Shown piece by piece: positions 46,222 to 55,331 of a stretch of 64,000 bases of DNA. Made by a program: the position numbers and the translations under genes. The notes beneath the pieces are model-generated. The model saw nothing but the letters and a program-made list of their open reading frames with translations, searched no databases and was not told where the DNA came from. Source of the DNA: Wukongibacter sp050859025 (GTDB lineage: Bacteria; Bacillota; Clostridia; Peptostreptococcales; Caminicellaceae); contig NZ_CP138200.1 in assembly GCF_050859025.1 (NCBI RefSeq), positions 2,790,001-2,854,000 on the forward strand, given 5' to 3'. Positions within the stretch are counted from its first letter, which is position 1. The number at the start of each line of letters is the position of its first letter.

Positions 46222-46698
46222 ATGATAAAGGTTATTGGCATAGGTAATAGAATTATGGGTGATGATGGAATAGCCTTAAAGGTTTTAGAAAAAATTAAAA
46301 CCACTCTAGAGCTACTTAGCCCGAAAACAGAAGTGATTATTGGAGAAACAGATTTTATATATTGTTTAAATAGGATTGATGATAATGACATTGCTATTAT
46401 AGTTGACAGTACTTTTTTAGGACTTAAACCTGGAGAAGTAACACGGATTTCCTTAGACCAAGTTAATAAATCCTCAAAAAAAGCTGTTTCTCAGCACCAG
46501 CTTAACCTTATAAATATGATAGCTAGATATAAAAGCAGTGTAAAAGTATATATTATTGGAATTGAGGTATTTAATGTTGATTTAAGTTTTAGTATTTCAG
46601 AGAAATTGAAAACCATACTTAATGATATATGTAATGATGTTTTAAGTGAAATACAAATAGTATTGAAGATGATTGAAGCAGGTGAACAAAATGCATGA
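46222..46698 (+). CDS. Hydrogenase maturation endopeptidase (HybD/HyaD-like)
   Basis: 158 residues, two bases after the large subunit. GIGNRIMGDDGIALKVLEKI at the N-terminus, AIIVDSTFLGLKPGEV and KKAVSQHQLNLI: the Asp and His expected to bind nickel in the precursor during proteolysis. It cleaves after His455 of the large subunit once Ni is inserted. It overlaps hypA by eight bases. Confidence 0.9.
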   Translation: MIKVIGIGNRIMGDDGIALKVLEKIKTTLELLSPKTEVIIGETDFIYCLNRIDDNDIAIIVDSTFLGLKPGEVTRISLDQVNKSSKKAVSQHQLNLINMIARYKSSVKVYIIGIEVFNVDLSFSISEKLKTILNDICNDVLSEIQIVLKMIEAGEQNA

Positions 46699-47068
46699 GA
46701 CAGCAGTAATATCCGAAGTGTTAAAAACAGTAGATGAAAATATTAAGGCCTATGGACTAAAAAGAGTAGATAAAATAATACTGGGAGTTGGAGAATTTAC
46801 TTGTATAGAGGAAAGTACACTTAGGTTTGCCTTTGATGCAATGGCTAAAGGAACTGTATGTGAAAATTCTAGACTAATTCTAGATAAAATAGAAGCAACC
46901 GCCTATTGTGATAATTGCAAAGAGACCTTCGGTATTAGTTATACTAAAAAACTTTGTCCAAAATGCAATAAATATAGCTGCAATATAGTTACAGGCTATG
47001 AATTGCTGCTAGAGAGAATAGAGGGTGAGAGAAGTGAAGCAGATATTAATACAAAAAAATATACTTAA
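46691..47068 (+). CDS. hypA: Hydrogenase nickel chaperone HypA
   Basis: 125 residues starting at ATG 46691 (MHETAVI; the N-terminal Met-His binds nickel), not the earlier in-frame Met. Zinc site CDNCKETF...CPKCNK. GVGEFTCIEESTLRFAFD is typical. Works with HypB to deliver nickel. Start overlaps the peptidase gene and the 3' end overlaps hypB. Confidence 0.93.
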   Translation: MHETAVISEVLKTVDENIKAYGLKRVDKIILGVGEFTCIEESTLRFAFDAMAKGTVCENSRLILDKIEATAYCDNCKETFGISYTKKLCPKCNKYSCNIVTGYELLLERIEGERSEADINTKKYT

Positions 47069-47699
47069 AAATAATGATGAAATTGCAAAAGCGAATAGAG
47101 AAATTCTAAAGGAAAAAGAAATATTTACTATAAATCTATTAGGTTCTCCAGGCTCAGGAAAAACTTCTATATTAGAATGTATTATTAAATATTTAAATTC
47201 AAAGCATAGACTCACGGTAATTGAAGGGGATTTGTATACCACTAGAGATGCTGAAAGATTAGAAAAGCATCAAGTGGAGGTTGTTCAAATAAATACTGGA
47301 GGAGCATGTCACTTGGATGCAGCTATGGTTGAGAAAGCTACCCAGAACATAGATATAGATAAGCTGGACTTTTTAGTTATAGAAAACGTTGGGAACCTAG
47401 TTTGTCCAGCAGCCTACGATTTAGGTGAAGATATGAAAATAACAGTTATGAGTGTAACGGAGGGTCATGACAAGCCACTTAAGTATCCGAGTATGTTTCA
47501 AAGATCCAGTGTTGTAATACTAAATAAGATGGACATTATAGAATATACAAACTTTGATATTGATGAATTTTATAAAGATGTAAAATCTCTAAACAAAGAT
47601 ATAAAAGTTTTTGAAGTATCTTGCATAACAGAAGAAGGCATAATGGAATTATGTAATTATTTTGATAGTCAAATAGCTAGTAAGGGGGGGAGTAAATAA
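47034..47699 (+). CDS. hypB: Hydrogenase nickel insertion GTPase HypB
   Basis: 221 residues from GTG 47034, which follows GAGGGTGA at proper spacing (GTG 47025 lies in it). P-loop LLGSPGSGKTS, NTGGACHLDAAMV (metal-site Cys and His), LVIENVGNLVCPA, and NKMD for guanine recognition. It lacks the histidine-rich N-terminus and the CxxCGC motif of nickel-storing HypB, so it is the simple form. Overlaps hypA by 35 bases. Confidence 0.94.
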   Translation: MKQILIQKNILKNNDEIAKANREILKEKEIFTINLLGSPGSGKTSILECIIKYLNSKHRLTVIEGDLYTTRDAERLEKHQVEVVQINTGGACHLDAAMVEKATQNIDIDKLDFLVIENVGNLVCPAAYDLGEDMKITVMSVTEGHDKPLKYPSMFQRSSVVILNKMDIIEYTNFDIDEFYKDVKSLNKDIKVFEVSCITEEGIMELCNYFDSQIASKGGSK

Positions 47700-49963
47700 T
47701 AACTGACAGTATTGTAAGAAGGCTTTTAATAGTTAAAGGGGTTGTACAAGGAGTTGGTTTTAGACCATTCATATATAAGCTAGCTGTTAAAAACAACTTA
47801 AATGGAAGTGTGAAAAATACTTCAAAGGGTGTATATATAGATGTTGAGGGTAAATTATCTAGTATTAATATATTTATAAATATCATAAAACAAAAACCTC
47901 CTACCTTGTCTAAGATAACTGAAATGATTTTGGAAGATAGGCCAATAGTGAATTATGAGGATTTCAAAATAATAGAAAGTGATAGGGAAGATGATACTTT
48001 AACCTTAATATCCCCCGATATTGGGATCTGCGATGAATGTCTTAGGGATATAAATGATATTAGTAATAGAAGATATAGATATCCCTTTACAAATTGTACA
48101 AACTGCGGACCAAGATTCTCTATTATAAAAAAATTACCCTATGATAGGACTATAACGACTATGGATGAGTTTAAAATGTGCGAAGAATGTTATGGGGAGT
48201 ATATAAATCCTTTGGATAGAAGATTTCATGCACAGCCAAACGCTTGTCCAAATTGTGGACCAAAGATAGAGCTTGTAGATAATCATGGAACTCAAGTATC
48301 TTGTATAGACCCTATAAAACAAGTTGTTAAATATATCAAAGAAGGTAGTATAGTTGGTATAAAGGGACTAGGAGGCTTTCATCTAGCTTGTGATGGAAAT
48401 AATGAAAAGGTCATACAATCACTTAGAAATAAAAAGCACAGACCAACAAAACCTTTAGCTTTGATGATGAGAGATATTTCTATTGTAAAAAAATACTGTA
48501 GCTTAAGTAGAAGAGAAGAAGTAGTAATATCAAATAATAAAAGACCTATATTATTACTGAACAAAAAAGAAAATAAGCTTCCAAACAATATTGCACCAAA
48601 TAACAAAAAAATTGGAGTGATGCTACCATATACTCCTCTTCATCATCTCATTTTTGATCAGGATGTAGAAGTATTAGTTATGACCAGTGGCAATATAAGC
48701 TCCTTACCTATAATTTATAAAAATGATGAAGCCTTAGATAAACTGAAAAACATAGCAGACTATTTACTCATTCATAATAGAGATATATATGTACCCGTAG
48801 ATGATTCGATCAGCAAAGTGATGTTAGATGAGGAAAGAGTTATAAGGAATTCTAGAGGATACGCGCCAATGTCCATAGGTTTTGAATGTATCAGGGATAT
48901 ATTAGCTTACGGTTCTCATTTAAAAAACACATTTGCATTGTCAAGAAATAATAATATATTTATAAGTCAGTATATAGGAGATATGGAAAACCTAGAAACC
49001 CATAATAGATTTGAAAAAAATGTATCCCATATGAAAAAAATACATAACATAAATCACAGTATAATAGCCTATGATATGCATCCTAATTATTGGGCATTAG
49101 AATATGTTAAAAGTCAGAAAATAGAAAAAATACCTATACAACATCATCATGCACATATAGTAAGCTGTATGGTAGAGAACAAGATAAAAGATATAATTAT
49201 AGGATTAGCATATGATGGAATTGGATATGGTAGCGATGGAGAAATATGGGGTGCTGAATTTTTAGTTTGTGATTATCGGGACTTCATAAGGGCTGGACAT
49301 GTAAATTACGTAGAAATGCCTGGGGGAGATGCTGCAACTAAAGAACCTTGGAGGATGGCTGTTAGCTATATGTATAAAGTATACGGAATTGATATATACA
49401 AAAATATACCCCATTGCTTAAAGGAAAAAGATATAAAACGGGTAGTTTCTATAATAAAAAGTAAGATAAACTCACCAAAGTCTTCTAGTATGGGAAGACT
49501 ATTTGATGCTGTATCAGCTTTGGCAGGATTTACAGGTAAAGTTACCTTTGAGGGTGAGGCGGCCATATTATTAGAAAGCATAGCCGACATAAATGCGTGT
49601 GGCAAATATGATTACGATATAGATTATATTAAGATGAAACACATTATAAATACAGATAAGATTATAAAAGGAATAATTGAAGATATAGATAAGCAAATAA
49701 ATTATAGTATTATATCAAAAAAATTCCATAACACGATAATAGATTTTTCCGTAAGAATGTGTAATATTATTGCTAAAAAATATAATATACGTAAAGTTGC
49801 ATTGAGTGGAGGAGTATTTCAAAATGAGATACTGTTAGTGGGTATATATGAAAAGCTTATATCGCAAGGATTTGAGGTCTATACTCATAGACTTATTCCT
49901 TGTAATGATAGTGGAATATCTCTTGGGCAATTAGTTATAGCCAATGCAAATTTTAAGGAGTGA
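47699..49963 (+). CDS. hypF: Carbamoyltransferase HypF, non-canonical start
   Basis: It makes the thiocarbamate on HypE that becomes the CN ligands. Acylphosphatase part: LLIVKGVVQGVGFRPFIYKLA; two zinc fingers CDECLRD...CTNCGPRF and CEECYGE...CPNCGPK; YrdC-like KGLGGFHLACDG and KHRPTKPLALM; Kae1-like C-terminal half with HHHAHIVSCM, AYDGIGYGSDGEIWGAEFLV and ALSGGVFQNEILL. The conserved VVQGVGFRPF lies upstream of the first usable GTG (47810). Between a stop at 47693 and that motif only ATA or ATT codons could start, with AGGGGGGAG at 47682-47692. I place the start at ATA 47699, with low certainty for the exact codon. Confidence 0.9.
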   Translation: MTDSIVRRLLIVKGVVQGVGFRPFIYKLAVKNNLNGSVKNTSKGVYIDVEGKLSSINIFINIIKQKPPTLSKITEMILEDRPIVNYEDFKIIESDREDDTLTLISPDIGICDECLRDINDISNRRYRYPFTNCTNCGPRFSIIKKLPYDRTITTMDEFKMCEECYGEYINPLDRRFHAQPNACPNCGPKIELVDNHGTQVSCIDPIKQVVKYIKEGSIVGIKGLGGFHLACDGNNEKVIQSLRNKKHRPTKPLALMMRDISIVKKYCSLSRREEVVISNNKRPILLLNKKENKLPNNIAPNNKKIGVMLPYTPLHHLIFDQDVEVLVMTSGNISSLPIIYKNDEALDKLKNIADYLLIHNRDIYVPVDDSISKVMLDEERVIRNSRGYAPMSIGFECIRDILAYGSHLKNTFALSRNNNIFISQYIGDMENLETHNRFEKNVSHMKKIHNINHSIIAYDMHPNYWALEYVKSQKIEKIPIQHHHAHIVSCMVENKIKDIIIGLAYDGIGYGSDGEIWGAEFLVCDYRDFIRAGHVNYVEMPGGDAATKEPWRMAVSYMYKVYGIDIYKNIPHCLKEKDIKRVVSIIKSKINSPKSSSMGRLFDAVSALAGFTGKVTFEGEAAILLESIADINACGKYDYDIDYIKMKHIINTDKIIKGIIEDIDKQINYSIISKKFHNTIIDFSVRMCNIIAKKYNIRKVALSGGVFQNEILLVGIYEKLISQGFEVYTHRLIPCNDSGISLGQLVIANANFKE

Positions 49964-49968
49964 CACTT

Positions 49969-50184
49969 ATGTGTATAGCAGTTCCAGTTGTAGTCGTTGA
50001 GGTTTATAAAAATCAAGCTTTAGTAAGCTTTGGAGGGGTAAAGACAAAGGTAAATACCTCTTTAGTTGATAGATTAGAATTAGGAGATTATGTATTAATA
50101 CATGTTGGATGTGCCATAGAGAAGATAGATAGGGAAGAGGCAGAAAGAACCCTTGAAGTATTTAAACATATATTAAAAGATTAA
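49969..50184 (+). CDS. hypC: Hydrogenase assembly chaperone HypC
   Basis: 71 residues. ATG 49969 gives MCIAVPVVVVEV, with the essential Cys2 that binds the Fe(CN)2CO precursor together with HypD; GGAGTGA upstream. The track-extended start three codons earlier would bury that Cys and is rejected. Central VKTKVNTSLVDRLELGDYVLIHVGCAIEKI is standard. Confidence 0.95.
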   Translation: MCIAVPVVVVEVYKNQALVSFGGVKTKVNTSLVDRLELGDYVLIHVGCAIEKIDREEAERTLEVFKHILKD

Positions 50185-50202
50185 TAGACTGGGGTAGGAA
50201 AT

Positions 50203-51288
50203 ATGGAGTACATAAAAATGTTCAGAAATCCTGAGTTAGGAAAAAAGATGCTTGAAGAGATCAATAACGAAGTAGTAGAAGACATAACGATAATGGAAGT
50301 ATGTGGAACCCATACGATGTCCATATTTAAAAATGGAATAAGGAGTCTAATCCCCAAAAACATAAATTTGATATCCGGTCCAGGCTGTCCCGTTTGTGTA
50401 ACTTCTCAGGGTTACATTGATGCTGTTATAGAATTGTGTAGAAGGGATAATGTAATAATAACTACATTTGGTGACATGATGAAGGTTCCGGGAACGAACA
50501 GCTCTCTAAAAATACAGAAGGCCTTAGGACGAGATATTCATATAGTTACTTCCCCTTTCGATGCCCTGTTAATTGCAAGTAAAAATCCTAGAAAGGAAAT
50601 AGTGTTTTTGGGTATTGGTTTCGAGACAACGGCTCCAATTATTGCTTTAAGCATTTACATAGCTAAGAAAAACAGCATAAATAACTTTAGCGTATTACAA
50701 TCCATAAAAACCATGCCAAATACTATAAAAAATATTGTACTTAATAAGGACGCGAAAATAGATGGATTTTTATGTCCAGGACATGTAAGCTCAATTATAG
50801 GAGTTAAACCCTTTGAATTTTTATCTAAAGAATTCAATTTATCAGCTGTTATAGCTGGGTTTGAGTACTGTGATATAATAGCAGCTATATATTTTTTAGT
50901 AAAAATGATAAGAAAAAATGAGCATGAAGTCAAGAATTTATATAGTAGGATAGTAAAGTATGAAGGAAATACAAAGGCTTTATCAATTATGTATGAAGTA
51001 TTTACTTTATCTGATAGCATATGGAGAGGGCTTGGGAAAATTGGAAATACAGGTTTAATACTAAAAGAACAATATAAAAATTATGATGCAGAGTCAAAAT
51101 TTAATATAAATATTAAGCAAGTTAATGTTAACAAGGATTGTCTATGCGGTGAAATATTGAAGGGAGTAAAAAAGCCTACACAGTGCAAATTATTTTCCCA
51201 TGTATGTAACCTTACAAATCCAATAGGACCCTGTATGATAACAGAGGAGGGAACTTGCGGAGCATATTATAAATACAGTGAAAGATAG
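50203..51288 (+). CDS. hypD: Hydrogenase Fe(CN)2CO assembly protein HypD
   Basis: 361 residues. Conserved EVCGTHTMSIFKNGIR, SGPGCPVCVT, TTFGDMMKVPG, FLGIGFETTAP and FLCPGHVSSIIG; 4Fe-4S cluster Cys in CLCGEILKG, PTQCKLF and NPIGPCMITEEGTCGAYY. Scaffold with HypC on which the cyanide and CO ligands are added to iron. Eighteen bases after hypC. Confidence 0.96.
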   Translation: MEYIKMFRNPELGKKMLEEINNEVVEDITIMEVCGTHTMSIFKNGIRSLIPKNINLISGPGCPVCVTSQGYIDAVIELCRRDNVIITTFGDMMKVPGTNSSLKIQKALGRDIHIVTSPFDALLIASKNPRKEIVFLGIGFETTAPIIALSIYIAKKNSINNFSVLQSIKTMPNTIKNIVLNKDAKIDGFLCPGHVSSIIGVKPFEFLSKEFNLSAVIAGFEYCDIIAAIYFLVKMIRKNEHEVKNLYSRIVKYEGNTKALSIMYEVFTLSDSIWRGLGKIGNTGLILKEQYKNYDAESKFNINIKQVNVNKDCLCGEILKGVKKPTQCKLFSHVCNLTNPIGPCMITEEGTCGAYYKYSER

Positions 51289-51299
51289 GGAGTGTTAAA

Positions 51300-52307
51300 G
51301 TGGATGTAATTACTTTATCCCATGGAAGTGGAGGAAGGATAACCCATGATCTAATAAAGGAAATATTCTTTAAGTATTTTAAAAATGATATTTTGTTACA
51401 GCAAAGTGATTCAGGTATAGTACAAAAACTAGATGGGGAAATAGCTGTTACTACAGATTCCTTTGTTATAAATCCTATATTTTTTAATGGAGGAGATATT
51501 GGAAAATTATCTATATGTGGGACAATAAATGATTTAGCTGTTAGTGGTGCTAAACCAATGTACATAACAGTTGGTTTTATCATTGAGGAAGGACTTAAAA
51601 TAGGTGATCTGGAAAAGATCGTTAAATCAATGGCTCAGACAGCAAAACAGGCTAATGTAAAGATAATTACAGGAGATACTAAGGTTGTTGAGAAAGGAAA
51701 GGCGGACAAAATATTTATAAATACAACAGGGATAGGGTTAATAGAAGATGAGGGGCTTATTTTAAGTACAAACAATATTAATGAAGGAGACAAGGTTATT
51801 GTAAGCGGAACATTAGGAGATCATGGGATGTCTATAGTTAATCTAAGAGAAGATTTTGGATTTATAGCAGGTATAAAAAGTGATTGCAGCTTACTTGATA
51901 TATTAGCAAAAGATATCTTAAATACAAGTAAAAATATAAAAATAATGAGGGACCCAACTAGAGGAGGATTAGCCACCGCATTAAATGAAATTGCAGAGCT
52001 TAGCAAAATGAGCATAGTTATAAGTGAAAAAGAAATACCTATTCAAGATGAAGTAATGAGTATGTGCGAATTATTAGGCTTTGACCCACTATATGCAGCA
52101 AATGAAGGCAAGCTTGTTGCTATAGTATCCTCACATGATGCTGAAAAAGTACTTATGGCCATGCGGAAAAATCCTCTAGGTAGAGATTCTAAAATAATAG
52201 GAGAGGTTATTAATGATAATAGAAGTAGAGTCTATTTGAGGACAGAGATAGGAGGAACTAGAATATTAAATATGCCAGAAGGAGAATTGTTGCCTAGAAT
52301 ATGTTGA
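51300..52307 (+). CDS. hypE: Carbamoyl dehydratase HypE
   Basis: 335 residues, GTG start with GGAGTG upstream. AIR-synthase-like fold: LSHGSGGRITHDLI, VTTDSFVINPIFF, GDIGKLSICGTINDLA, DPTRGGLATALNE. It ends PRIC, the C-terminal Cys that HypF carbamoylates and HypE dehydrates to thiocyanate. Last gene of the operon. The 52308-52545 stretch after it holds a weak hairpin (TGTAAG / CTTACA, about 52424-52447) and no gene. Confidence 0.96.
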   Translation: MDVITLSHGSGGRITHDLIKEIFFKYFKNDILLQQSDSGIVQKLDGEIAVTTDSFVINPIFFNGGDIGKLSICGTINDLAVSGAKPMYITVGFIIEEGLKIGDLEKIVKSMAQTAKQANVKIITGDTKVVEKGKADKIFINTTGIGLIEDEGLILSTNNINEGDKVIVSGTLGDHGMSIVNLREDFGFIAGIKSDCSLLDILAKDILNTSKNIKIMRDPTRGGLATALNEIAELSKMSIVISEKEIPIQDEVMSMCELLGFDPLYAANEGKLVAIVSSHDAEKVLMAMRKNPLGRDSKIIGEVINDNRSRVYLRTEIGGTRILNMPEGELLPRIC

Positions 52308-52628
52308 AAAATAAAGACTTTTCAAGCAGAGAGGTTAAGTATTTGGAGTGGTGACATTTAGAATAGAGGAGATTATAGTTTGCGAAAAAAGTGTCATATA
52401 GAGAATATCTAATGTTTGAGACGATGTAAGGATTTACCATTCTTACATTACTACTAATGGTTAACACTTGACTAAAACAAGTTCAAGAGACTCCTTCGGT
52501 TACGGGATTTCAATCGATACTAAAATATAATGATTATACTTAGAAACTTTTTTTATTATATTACCCAAGCCTATATGAATATATATAAATATGTTAAAAA
52601 AATTGCAAATAGAGGAGCTGATAGCAAT

Positions 52629-53009
52629 ATGGGCAAAAAGGGTAATGTTAGAAGAGTATATCCAGGAGGCAACACATACAAGGGTTTCTATTCATATTAT
52701 GACTATATCTTAGACCAGCAGAGTGCTAAGAGAATTATAGTTATAAAGGGTGGACCGGGAGTAGGAAAATCTTCCTTCATGAAGAAGCTTGGAACGGATA
52801 TGCTTGATAAGGGATTTGATGTAGAATATCATCATTGTTCATCTGATAACAATTCCGTTGATGGCGTAGTATTTCCACAGGTAGGAGTAGCACTTATTGA
52901 TGGTACAGTACTACATGTAATTGATCCTAAGAATCCAGGAGGCGTTGATGAGATAACACACCCATTATGGATATTTTATATGAGCATGAGTCTAAGCGGG
53001 GAAATATGA
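52629..53009 (+). pseudogene. Truncated ATPase gene, 5' copy 3
   Basis: ATG 52629 with GAGGAGCTGATAGC; the frame extended to 52530 is upstream leader. Walker A is KGGPGVGKSSF as in the full gene. It follows the full gene to GGVDEI, then reads THPLWIFYMSMSLSGEI and stops, with the same 75-base tail as copies 1 and 2 (to about 53075). Confidence 0.85.
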
Positions 53010-53245
53010 GTAATAGTAGGTATTTGGTGGAGTATGAGGTGGAGATATTTTTTTGTGGGTAGGTGGGACAAGTTAATTGAATGATACGGGTAATAAAAAT
53101 CGCTAATCTAATCCCGCATAAAAACCTATAAGCATTGAAAAGATTTGATTAAAGATTTCAAGTAGGGTAAAATAATATTGTGAAAAGTATAGTGATATTT
53201 GATTATATCGACAAAGACAGCACGATTAATTTGGAGGGATTTAGT

Positions 53246-53746
53246 TTGAATATTTATCACGGAAGTGATGTTGTTGTAGAAAAACCAAAAATTTTACAAA
53301 GTAACCGTCTCCTAGACTTTGGCATAGGGTTTTATACTACCAGCAATGTGGAACAAGCAATTCGTTGGGCAGAAAAGGTAAGTCTAAGAAATAATTCAGG
53401 TAATAAATTTTTGTCGATGTATCAATTTGATATAGAAAAAGCAAAAAAAGAACTTCGTATTATAGAATTTACATATACTGATGAAAAGTGGTTAGACTTT
53501 ATAACTGCAAATAGAAGAGGAAAAGAAATTGCAGAAGAATACGATATAGTAATCGGACCTGTAGCTGATGATAATGTGTATTTGACTGTAAAACTTTTTG
53601 AAACTGGTGTATTGGATAAAGAAGAAACTATTAAGCGATTGAAAATAGTGAAGCTTTTCAATCAGATATTATTTCACACTGATAAATCATTAAAATTTTG
53701 CGTGTTTGAGGATTATAGAGATTTGGGAGGAAAAAGTAATGGATAA
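53246..53746 (+). CDS. DUF3990-like protein (ADP-ribosyltransferase-like fold), module 2
   Basis: 166 residues from TTG 53246 (GGAGGG seven bases upstream), aligned with module 1's start (NIYHGSDVVVEKPKILQSN). Then LLDFGIGFYTTSNVEQAIRWAEKV, DEKWLDFITANRRG and EEYDIVIGPVADDNVY. The FG.GFYTT motif is complete here, so this copy is more likely functional than module 1. The two share perhaps a third of their residues and are not a recent duplication. Eight-base overlap with the next gene. Confidence 0.75.
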   Translation: MNIYHGSDVVVEKPKILQSNRLLDFGIGFYTTSNVEQAIRWAEKVSLRNNSGNKFLSMYQFDIEKAKKELRIIEFTYTDEKWLDFITANRRGKEIAEEYDIVIGPVADDNVYLTVKLFETGVLDKEETIKRLKIVKLFNQILFHTDKSLKFCVFEDYRDLGGKSNG

Positions 53747-53975
53747 AAGTAAATTTGATGCAGTTTTTTCAATTATATCGGCAACGCTTGTAGAAAGAAT
53801 TGCAACAGAATTAAATCTATCTGATAAAGAGGCCATTATAGAATTATATTCATCCCATTTATATGAATTCTTGGAACAGGAAGAAACAAAACTTTGGCAG
53901 TATAGTACAGAAAAACTACTTGAAATGTTTTTAGAAGAAAGAAATAATGGTAACATAAGGTTTCCACAGGTGTGA
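53739..53975 (+). CDS. Small helical partner protein, module 2
   Basis: 78 residues, GGAGG before ATG 53739, overlapping the DUF3990-like stop. FDAVFSIISATLVERIATELNLSDKEAIIELYSSHLYEFLEQEETKLWQYSTEKLLEMF is DUF3791-like or a related small helical family. It probably acts with its neighbours. Confidence 0.6.
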   Translation: MDKSKFDAVFSIISATLVERIATELNLSDKEAIIELYSSHLYEFLEQEETKLWQYSTEKLLEMFLEERNNGNIRFPQV

Positions 53976-53986
53976 GGTGAGTAGCA

Positions 53987-54190
53987 ATGAATAAAACTAT
54001 AGATTTTACAGTTTTTTGCCTTGAGAGTTATAAGCAGGCACATAACATAACTGGTAAAGCTGCATTAGAGATTTTTAATGAGAATAAAGTGTTTGAATAT
54101 ATTAAATCTTTTTACGATGTACTTCATTTAGCTGGGCAGGAGTATATCATAAAAGATATTGATATGTATATTAATTCAAGACTAAACTAA
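53987..54190 (+). CDS. DUF3791-like small protein, module 2
   Basis: 67 residues, GAGGTGAG before ATG. IDFTVFCLESYKQAHNITGKAALEIFNENKVFEYIKSFYDVLHLAGQEYIIKDIDMYI matches the DUF3791 pattern. Third gene of a tight three-gene unit, 11 bases after the second. Possible antitoxin, inferred only from pairing. Confidence 0.7.
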   Translation: MNKTIDFTVFCLESYKQAHNITGKAALEIFNENKVFEYIKSFYDVLHLAGQEYIIKDIDMYINSRLN

Positions 54191-54285
54191 TTAAAACTAA
54201 AACTAAAACATCCCTAAAACAGTTCATCTTTTAATAATGAGTGTAAATCTAGACAGTATAAACATATGAATGTTAGGAGTAAAAA

Positions 54286-54687
54286 ATGGGAAAGAAAAGA
54301 TACCGTGGGCATTACTGTAAAGTATGCGATGAAATAAAATCAAATGAAAAATTTAGTGGTAAAGGTCATAAAAATCATATTTGCAAGTCATGTTCAAAAC
54401 TGTCTAAATCAGATAGAAGTGAATTAATGTTACTAAGAAAAATACAAGATATAGAAGCAAGTGGATTTTTTCTATCAAAAGCTAATATGGATAAGCTAAA
54501 AAGCTATTCAAAAAATAGTAAATATCCAAAGGTGAAAAAGTACGCAAGACAGGTTCTTGATGACTATAATGAACGAATAAATCAATATAATCAAGATAAA
54601 GAAATTGAAGAAATACAAGGGCTATTAGAAGATGAAATCTATGAACTTGAGATTTATCTAGAAGATGGTGAAGAATTGCCATTTTGA
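54286..54687 (+). CDS. Hypothetical zinc-finger protein
   Basis: 133 residues, TAGGAG before ATG. An N-terminal four-Cys site (YCKVCDEIKSNEKFSGKGH, HICKSCSKLSK) looks like a zinc ribbon; the rest is helical and acidic (ELEIYLEDGEELPF). Seen in Clostridia as a conserved hypothetical, sometimes near mobile genes. Nucleic acid binding is a guess. A terminator follows. Confidence 0.6.
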   Translation: MGKKRYRGHYCKVCDEIKSNEKFSGKGHKNHICKSCSKLSKSDRSELMLLRKIQDIEASGFFLSKANMDKLKSYSKNSKYPKVKKYARQVLDDYNERINQYNQDKEIEEIQGLLEDEIYELEIYLEDGEELPF

Positions 54688-54744
54688 GAATAATGATATA
54701 ATTGTAGTAATGCGACAAATCCATAAGAAAACAAATTATTAATC

Positions 54745-54774
54745 AGCTTTCAATCAATAATTGAGAGCTTTTTT
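54745..54774 (+). terminator. Intrinsic terminator
   Basis: AGCTTTCAAT / ATTGAGAGCT, 10-bp stem with one wobble, 5-base loop, six T. Confidence 0.8.
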
Positions 54775-54857
54775 AATAATTGAGGAACTAAAACAGAGTA
54801 AGATATTGTAAAATCCAGTATAATTAGTCATGTTTTACAGATAAGGAGTGTGATTAT

Positions 54858-55331
54858 ATGAAACCAATAAATTTAGATGAATTAGCTGAACAATTTGATT
54901 GCCTTTTTGATGAATGGAAATATTATCTTAATACAAGTACAGGTGAAATAGTAGAATTACAGACAGAATATTTAAATATAGCGGAGGAATTAAATGAAAA
55001 TGATGATATTTCCATCTACTCAGATTGGGAACAGGATGAAATAAGAGTGGCTATTGATGTTTTTGAAAATTGGGATGATTATGTTAGTATTCCCGATAAA
55101 TTTGATATAGATAAATATTCGATAATGGAAGAATTCAGCTATAATTATCATGATAATGAAGTAAGCACTAAATTATGTTCTGCTATACGTGGTCGTGGTG
55201 CATTTAGTAGATTTAAAGATACTATCATTTATTTTGGAATTGATGATGAATGGTACGCATATAAAAAAGCTAAATTGATTGAAATATCAAGGAAATGGTG
55301 TGAGAGTAATCAAATTCCCTATTCTAATTAG
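54858..55331 (+). CDS. UPF0158-family protein
   Basis: 157 residues, AAGGAGTG before ATG. FEWK-like start (LFDEWKYYLNTSTGEIVEL), then GRGAFSRFKDTI and the ending DEWYAYKKAKLIEISRKWCESNQI, the signature W...A....A..WC..N.I. Function of the family is unknown. Stands alone behind a terminator. Confidence 0.85.
   Translation: MKPINLDELAEQFDCLFDEWKYYLNTSTGEIVELQTEYLNIAEELNENDDISIYSDWEQDEIRVAIDVFENWDDYVSIPDKFDIDKYSIMEEFSYNYHDNEVSTKLCSAIRGRGAFSRFKDTIIYFGIDDEWYAYKKAKLIEISRKWCESNQIPYSN

Noticed and set aside
47810..47812. GTG as the start of hypF
   Set aside because: It would remove the acylphosphatase motif VVQGVGFRPF, which reads in frame just upstream.
52490..52520. Possible CRISPR repeat end (GGGATTTCAATCGA)
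   Set aside because: It occurs once, with no spacer periodicity and no cas genes.
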